A stretch of 64,000 nucleotides of DNA, taken from NCBI RefSeq assembly GCF_033568475.1, contig NC_133121.1, positions 130,108,375 to 130,172,374 of the forward strand. The letters run 5' to 3'. This document shows positions 58,301 through 64,000 of this stretch, in pieces. A program made the translations under genes and the position numbers. This stretch comes from Henckelia pumila. Its lineage: Eukaryota; Streptophyta; Magnoliopsida; Lamiales; Gesneriaceae. The notes beneath the pieces are model-generated. The model ran no database searches, had not been told where the DNA came from, and saw only the letters and a program-made list of their open reading frames with translations. Numbering within the stretch: the first letter of the stretch is position 1; the number at the start of each line of letters is the position of its first letter.

Positions 58301-59830
58301 AATCTAAGTGGTAGATAACTAATGGTATATATGTATATTGTATTTAAAATAATATATTCTATTGTGTATGTTTCATACTTCTCATTTTTGTTCCTCGAGG
58401 AAATGTAATATGCTGCCTCTTGCTTTTATATGTTTATATACATGTACATAAAGATAAAGTTTGCCCACTAATTTTAAAATCTCTGTTGTGCCTGGTCAAA
58501 CTTTCCAATTCCCATTCAATAAAATTGTAAATTTCTAGAAGTTTGCAAAACATATATACAGCTTGCATGTAATTGACTTTTGTTTCTTCGTTGTTGTTTT
58601 TACAAACAGTTCCAATACAAAAAAAATGGTGGTTTTTTATTTTTATTTCGTTTCATGCCCCGATATTTGCCGGCCTCGCCGATATCCAGACCGAAGTGGT
58701 CAAGTTTGTGAAGTCGGGAGTCCGGACACCGAGACTCGGGGTCATGAGGCGCCCGAGGCATGAGGTGAAATACCGAGAGTAGATATAATGAAGTCAATAT
58801 TTGCTTAAGTCATGATTCATAAAAGTGTCTAAGTTTGTGGAGTAGTTGAATATTTAACCAAAGGTCAGGAGTTCGATTCTAACTATCAATAATTTTTTGG
58901 ACTAACGTACATGATTTGACTAATGCAATTTATTTAACTAGTGTAGTTTTCACTCTATTGTATAAATTTGAGTATTTATTTAGTACACAGTGGGCTCCAA
59001 ATTAATGATTGGTGAAGATAGATTAGATTTGAGTGACAAACTAAAGGATGATCGAGAAGGTTTACGATCTACATTGGTAATCAGCGACTTCCGTTACACT
59101 TGGGAGGGGTATCTTCGAGGGGCTAGGTCGCCACGTTGCTTATGTTATTATTATTTTTTAACACAAAAATCTAACTAAGTAAATTATTACAAAATATAGC
59201 AAAGTTATTTTTTAAATGAAGTAAAGAAATAAAAATAATAATATTTTTAGACATGCAAGCAGTGACGTAGTCGATAGTTGGAAAGAAAATTTTATCATAC
59301 CCATGTGTTTTATTCCATGTGATAAGTGGAAACACATGATTAGTCAAATTATGTGGACCCTACATGATTGATGTGAGGCCTCCATAATTTGAACCAATGA
59401 AAAAGTTTTATCTATCCCATGAAATAATGCTCATAAGGTAGGATCGAACTAACCTTGGTTGGAAGGACGGCCCTGAATTTGCCAGCTTTTGTTTATTGTC
59501 TACCAATCAATATTATTTTTATATGATTAAATTAAAGTTTACTTCCAAATACAATGGACTAAAAATAAAATAAACATATAATCTCAAATAAACCCAATCT
59601 ACCCACATATTGCATTTTGCACCCTCTTCATCCCTTTTCCATTTTTCCCAATTTCATACCTGGAACCTCAATTGCCAAATTCTCCACGCGGAATCGATGA
59701 ACCCTAACTACTCCCCTAATCACATCACATTAACCGATTCAATAACCAAGACTTTTGTGTAAAATTGTTGATTTTCCCCCTTTTTGTAATTATTTAATTT
59801 ATCTATATTATGTATAGATCGGGTGTAGTG
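58301..59830. other. Intergenic, promoter side of the S-acyltransferase gene
   Basis: AT-rich except for a GC-rich patch at about 58655-58775 whose origin I cannot tell. A possible tRNA-derived SINE lies at about 58810-59170. The last 200 bases (C/T-rich near 59620-59700) likely hold the 5' UTR of the S-acyltransferase gene. Confidence 0.45.
58810..59170 (+). mobile_element. Possible tRNA-derived SINE
   Basis: A polymerase III B-box-like GAGTTCGATTCT lies at 58868-58879, with a weak A-box-like stretch about 45 bases upstream (GTCTAAGTTTGTGG). The sequence ends in a T-rich, AT-rich tail. No clear target duplication is seen. It is weakly supported. Confidence 0.25.
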
Positions 59831-62503
59831 ATGGCGTGGAATGTATTCAAATTCTGCACCGCTCTCCGGGGTCTGGGTTCGATCATGATTCTATTGGTTC
59901 TTGGCGTCGTTGGGGTCTCATATTATGCCGTGGTGATCACGAATTACGGCCCAGCGCTAGCCGCCGGAGGGGTGGATACGCTGCAAGCTTTGGTCGTGTT
60001 GATCTTGTTTCATTGTTTGGTAATTTGTTACCTGTTCTTTGAGGTTTTATCTGTTGTTATTGTTTTTGCATATTGAAAGCCACCTGCTTGTTTACTTTAT
60101 TGCGCAATTTTTTGGGAAATAGTATGGAGTTTTTATGTGCTTTGTGTTATCCTGTAGTTGCATGTTTCATTAATTATACTTCACCTCTTTCATCAAATTA
60201 AATTGGAAGGTCCCGTAAATGTGGGTTTTATCTTAGTTCTTAAGCTTGAACTGCACTCTAAATAGTTGGAATTATAGGAATTTTGGGTTGTTCTTTATTG
60301 GTTTTTGCTTACGTGGTAATACAATTTCATTGGTGTTTAGTGTAATTTGTTGGCACAAGTAGTTGATTATTAATAGAAATTCAGCTGTTGTTCAGCTGGA
60401 TGTTATCGTTTATTTCGCGTTCGGTTAATTTTGTAAACTAATGGAATGTTGATAGAGTACCTGAAAACTAAGCAATAGTTTTCAATCTTCTCGAAATTTA
60501 TCAATTACTATCTTTGTCATCATGTGTTACATCTTGTAATTTGATCATTACCATTTGTTACTCATGCATATAGAATCAATATTTGTTAGGGTTGGTTGAT
60601 TTGTAAATTTTAGTCCCGTTACCAGAGCAATAGTTTCACAAACTGAGCAATTACAAGAATGCTAGGTTTTAGTTGATTAGTCACACGATTGTTGGGTGAT
60701 GCGATGCAATATTGATAAGCAAGAAAGCTGATTTTTTCAAATGCTCGATGCAGTTAGTAATGCTATTATGGAGTTATTTTTCGGTTGTTTTTACGGACCC
60801 TGGTAGTGTGCCTTCAAGTTGGAGGCCAGCAATGGACGAAGAAAGGGGAGATGCTGACCCTCTAACCGCATCAGAATTTCAATCCGATTCAGAGAATAGT
60901 GGAATTCGTTATTGTAGAAAGTGCAATCAGTTAAAACCACCAAGATGCCATCACTGCTCTGTTTGTGAGTTTTGTTATGTGGTTCCCTGCGTTCTTTTAT
61001 ATTCTTTTTCCTATATTAATGAGTTGTTGATATTTCTATTTAGGTGGGAGGTGCGTACTAAAAATGGACCATCATTGTGTATGGGTGGTCAATTGTGTTG
61101 GGGCGTTAAACTACAAGTACTTCCTTCTCTTCCTGGTAAGATTCAATTATTTTGAAAGAACTAAATCGGTTGGTTTTCAGGTCTTGATGATTATGTGTGA
61201 TAACTAATAGATTATGTGTCTTGCCTTTGAAATAATCTTGTCTGGGTAATGAAGCTTTCTTGTGTATGTTGATCTGTTTGGGTGTTGATTCTTATCAACT
61301 TATGTGTAGCATCAGCAGCGGTTATTTTTAACATGTCCTCCTCGTTAATGCTTTTCACTGTTTCTTTGAAAATGAATATGCTTTCAGTCTCAGGTTTTAA
61401 AAGTATTTTATGGCTTCATATTTAAAAATATATTGACCTGTTTATCACATCAATGACCGATGATTCACTTGTGATGCAGTTGTACACGTTCCTGGAAACT
61501 AGTCTCGTCACATTATCATTATTACCACATTTTATTGCATTCTTCAGCGATGGAGATATTCCTGGGACTCCAGGAACTCTTGCCACAACTTTTCTTGCCT
61601 TCGGTAAGATCACGTTTCCTTTTCTTGCCCATTCAATGCTTAAGGAGCAATAAATTTGGCTATGTACGATGGGGGTTGAAAAGCAGTGCCAGCACCCCGT
61701 CCAACGTTTGCCGTACTCTGCTGATACTGTCTCCGTCTCACATTTTATAGTGTTAAATTTGGCATTTGCATTGAGTGTTTTGGGATTTCTGATCATGCAC
61801 ATATCAATGGTGGCTGCCAATACCACGACCATTGAGGTACACTTGTTCATATGTTTTCACAATTTGACTGATGATTATTGATGAATTCATTCCTCTGATT
61901 CAAAATTTTATTGGGACGCATTGAATATGTGTTAAAATATCAAAGATTCGTGTATATTCCTGGGTTCCATAACACGCTTTTAGTTATTCTAACAAATAGA
62001 GAGATAAAGATAGGAGTATGAATAGTCAACTGAAGTGATCCTCTCTGAGACTCCCCTGTTTTTATCTCGAAAGTAGCTGATGTTTTTCACTGGCTTATAT
62101 TAGGCATATGAGAAGAAAGCCAATCCAAAATGGCGCTATGATCTTGGACGGAAAAGAAATTTTGAACAGGTTGGGCATGTTTGGATTTTACTCAGCATAT
62201 AAGTGCTTTCAATTTCAGTTATAATTTAAAACTCTCTCAGTAACCATATTTTTTAAATCTATATGGGCTGTTATCCGTAGCATCTGAACCTGTTTCTCAA
62301 GAAAAGTATGTGGCTTACGCCACATTTTATTTCGTGCTCTTGTTCATACATCTTAAAATAATCCCATTACATAATAGGTGTTTGGGATGGACAAGAGATA
62401 TTGGTTTATCCCAAGTTACTCTGAAGAAGATTTGCGGCGGATGCCTGCTCTCCAGGGTCTTGAATACCCTTCAAAACCAGATCTGTCTCCACAAGAGTTC
62501 TGA
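59831..62503 (+). CDS. PAT13/14: DHHC protein S-acyltransferase (PAT13/PAT14 type)
   Basis: A multi-pass membrane enzyme that transfers palmitoyl groups to cysteines of target proteins, via an acyl-enzyme on the DHHC cysteine. Seven exons, GT-AG: 59831-60019, 60754-60964, 61044-61135, 61480-61603, 61751-61836, 62104-62169, 62378-62503 (894 nt, 297 aa). Two N-terminal membrane segments lie around residues 14-35 and 53-76, TDPG at 77-80, the cysteine-rich domain from [15 protein letters not shown] onward, DHHC at 142-145, two further membrane segments (about 165-190, 206-225) and TTIE at 231-234. I start at [12 protein letters not shown], which matches Arabidopsis PAT13/14 from memory; an in-frame ATG seven codons upstream (59810) is a weaker choice. 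All signature residues are intact, so it is likely functional. Confidence 0.94.
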
Positions 62504-63639
62504 GAATGATCACATACATAATCATACATCCAACTAAGTTTACAGCAATGCAACTAATCCAGGTCTGGAACAACCGGTAAGTTTACTCTCTGCCGAAATA
62601 ACATCGAAGGATGGAACAAACATGCAGAAAATTCGGCGGATTAGAGCTTATTTGATGATGTTGATGGTGAGGATGTTTAGATTTTTCTATCACGGCAAGA
62701 AACCAGGCACCGAATGATACAAAGGGCGCCAGCTCAGTTGGTGGCTTTGTATGTTGTTTAAAGCTGTAGATTAATGCTAGCATCTCACAGAAACTTTATG
62801 GTGGTGCATTGTAGGGATTCTTGCACACTTGTGTAATTTTGTTGGTTATTAATTACCTCTGCTGTGAAAAAAATATCATATGACAATTCAAATTCAACTT
62901 CAAACTCGATTTAAAAAAAGAAAAAAAAGAAGCTTGATATTTTCAAAATTTTTAAAGCATTGCATATTTTATTCAGGCTATCGAAGATTGATGACAAAAA
63001 TCCAGGAATGGGCTGGGCATGAATTGCGAGTAAATGCTTTTTTAAGTAAAACGTTCGGAAAACGTTAAGTTTTCCCGACATGCATATGCATATGGAAAGA
63101 AATTGAAACAGTAGAAAGAACACCTCAGTAATAATTCATTTGGCAGGAAGTGAAGGACAAGAACTTCAAAGGGAACAAAGACAGAAAAGCCAGAGCCTAC
63201 TAAATGAACACTCGTGACCAAATTTGAAAATTTTGAAAAAGAATGATTAAGAGATTACTTTTACATAAATTCGGGGGAAGGTATTTTTATTTATTATGCA
63301 GTTTTGCTGAGCACGTTAAATCAACAAACAGCAATCTACGTAGAAGAATGGTGTAGAAATTTTGGGCGATGACTACTCAAGCAGAGGCTTCGGAACTTCA
63401 AAGCACATGAAATTGCATGAGAAATGCCTATTATGCTTCTGTTTCTTGGATAAATATCAGCATTAAGAAAATACGTAGATTGAATACATCGTTCCTTTTA
63501 CCTACTTCACCGGCTCGTTTCGGTACTATTCCACACTGTCGTAGAATTTCGCAAGCAACTTCAGTTAAGTCCTGGCTGATACACGGTGCAGGCATAACAA
63601 TATGCGTACTTTGCCATCAGTAAAAAAAATTGGTAAAAT
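62504..63639. other. Region between two convergent genes
   Basis: The S-acyltransferase (plus) and receptor kinase (minus) converge here, so most of this is likely the two 3' UTRs and spacer. No further gene or repeat is recognised. Confidence 0.45.
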
Positions 63640-64000
63640 CTAACTCTTTTGGAGTGACGTGTTTGAGCAAGAGTTCAAACCGATGCCATCCAGTTCTTGC
63701 ATCACAGTCCCAATGTCTGGCCTCTGGTCGGGAGACTCGTTTGTGCAAAGAAGTGCAACTTCTCCGAGCCTAGCCGCCTCAGATTCCAGGAACTTACCAG
63801 CAAGACTTGCATCTATGAAGTCTTCAAATCTTGATAAGTCCGCCCCCTGCCAGTTTAACTGTGAGATTCTGCTTCTCCCGGAGAGGATTTGAAATATGAT
63901 CATACCAAAGGCATAGATGTCGCTCTTTTCAGTGAACCTGCCGGTGGTGGTGTATTCGGGAGCTAAGTACCCCATCGCAGCACTACCTTTTAATGTCGAG
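63640..64000 (-). CDS. LRR receptor-like kinase, C-terminal end of the kinase domain (partial)
   Basis: About 119 residues open through the right edge. It starts in the activation loop (LKGSAAMGYLAPEYTTTGRF, with the APE motif), followed by KSDIYAFGMIIFQILSG (subdomain IX), then CTNESPDQRPDIGTVMQEL with the conserved arginine of subdomain XI, and a short tail ending SLQKS. From memory this resembles Arabidopsis LRR kinases At4g22730 and At5g51560. The catalytic loop and extracellular repeats lie outside the window. It converges with the S-acyltransferase gene. Whether the kinase is active cannot be judged from this part. Confidence 0.88.
   Translation of the reverse strand, partial: STLKGSAAMGYLAPEYTTTGRFTEKSDIYAFGMIIFQILSGRSRISQLNWQGADLSRFEDFIDASLAGKFLESEAARLGEVALLCTNESPDQRPDIGTVMQELDGIGLNSCSNTSLQKS

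Overview
The window is nuclear DNA of a flowering plant, probably a eudicot. It has small exons in AT-rich introns, a glutathione transferase zeta gene, two vestitone-reductase-like genes, a DHHC S-acyltransferase and a receptor kinase, set among plant-type LTR retrotransposons, CACTA, hAT, Mutator-like and Helitron elements and an endogenous pararetrovirus. I cannot name the species. All coordinates were read by eye, and counts of differences between repeats are hand counts.

Layout. 1-6217: a decayed endogenous pararetrovirus (Caulimoviridae), minus strand, running off the left edge. 7120-29501: GSTZ1, ten exons on the plus strand. Its intron 5 is 20.3 kb because a Copia element (8542-28422) sits in it. 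That element is split by a Tekay-like Gypsy element (9030-23256), itself split by a non-autonomous gag-only element (16309-21354). All three have 5-bp target duplications and lie antisense to the gene. 29754-31753: a Mutator-like element, two foldback MITEs and TA microsatellites. 32228-33668: a vestitone-reductase-like gene with a GC splice donor. 35595-48769: an apparent solo LTR interrupted by 12.3 kb that begins and ends with CACTA ends. This insert holds two related CACTA elements in the same orientation (36263-40348, 44085-48610) around a passenger block with a 451-bp tandem array and a small Helitron. The only matching 3-bp target duplication (GTC) lies at the outermost ends, as expected of a composite CACTA macrotransposon. 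The first CACTA carries a MAP-kinase gene fragment, the second a lipocalin fragment. 49346-52033: a Gypsy-type solo LTR. 52109-53914: a second vestitone-reductase-like gene. 55168-56101: a hAT-like element. 56415-58300: a partial copy of the second reductase locus, including a pseudogene with a TRIM in its intron. 59831-62503: a DHHC protein S-acyltransferase of the PAT13/14 type. 63640-64000: the C-terminal end of an LRR receptor kinase, cut by the right edge.

The host genes do not form a pathway. GSTZ acts in tyrosine catabolism, the two reductases are SDR enzymes of specialised metabolism that belong to a local duplicated cluster, and the S-acyltransferase and kinase are membrane proteins. 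What stands out is the transposon architecture: a three-deep LTR nest in a working intron, a likely composite CACTA unit that mobilised a satellite array, and empty sites in nearby paralogous copies that date several insertions.
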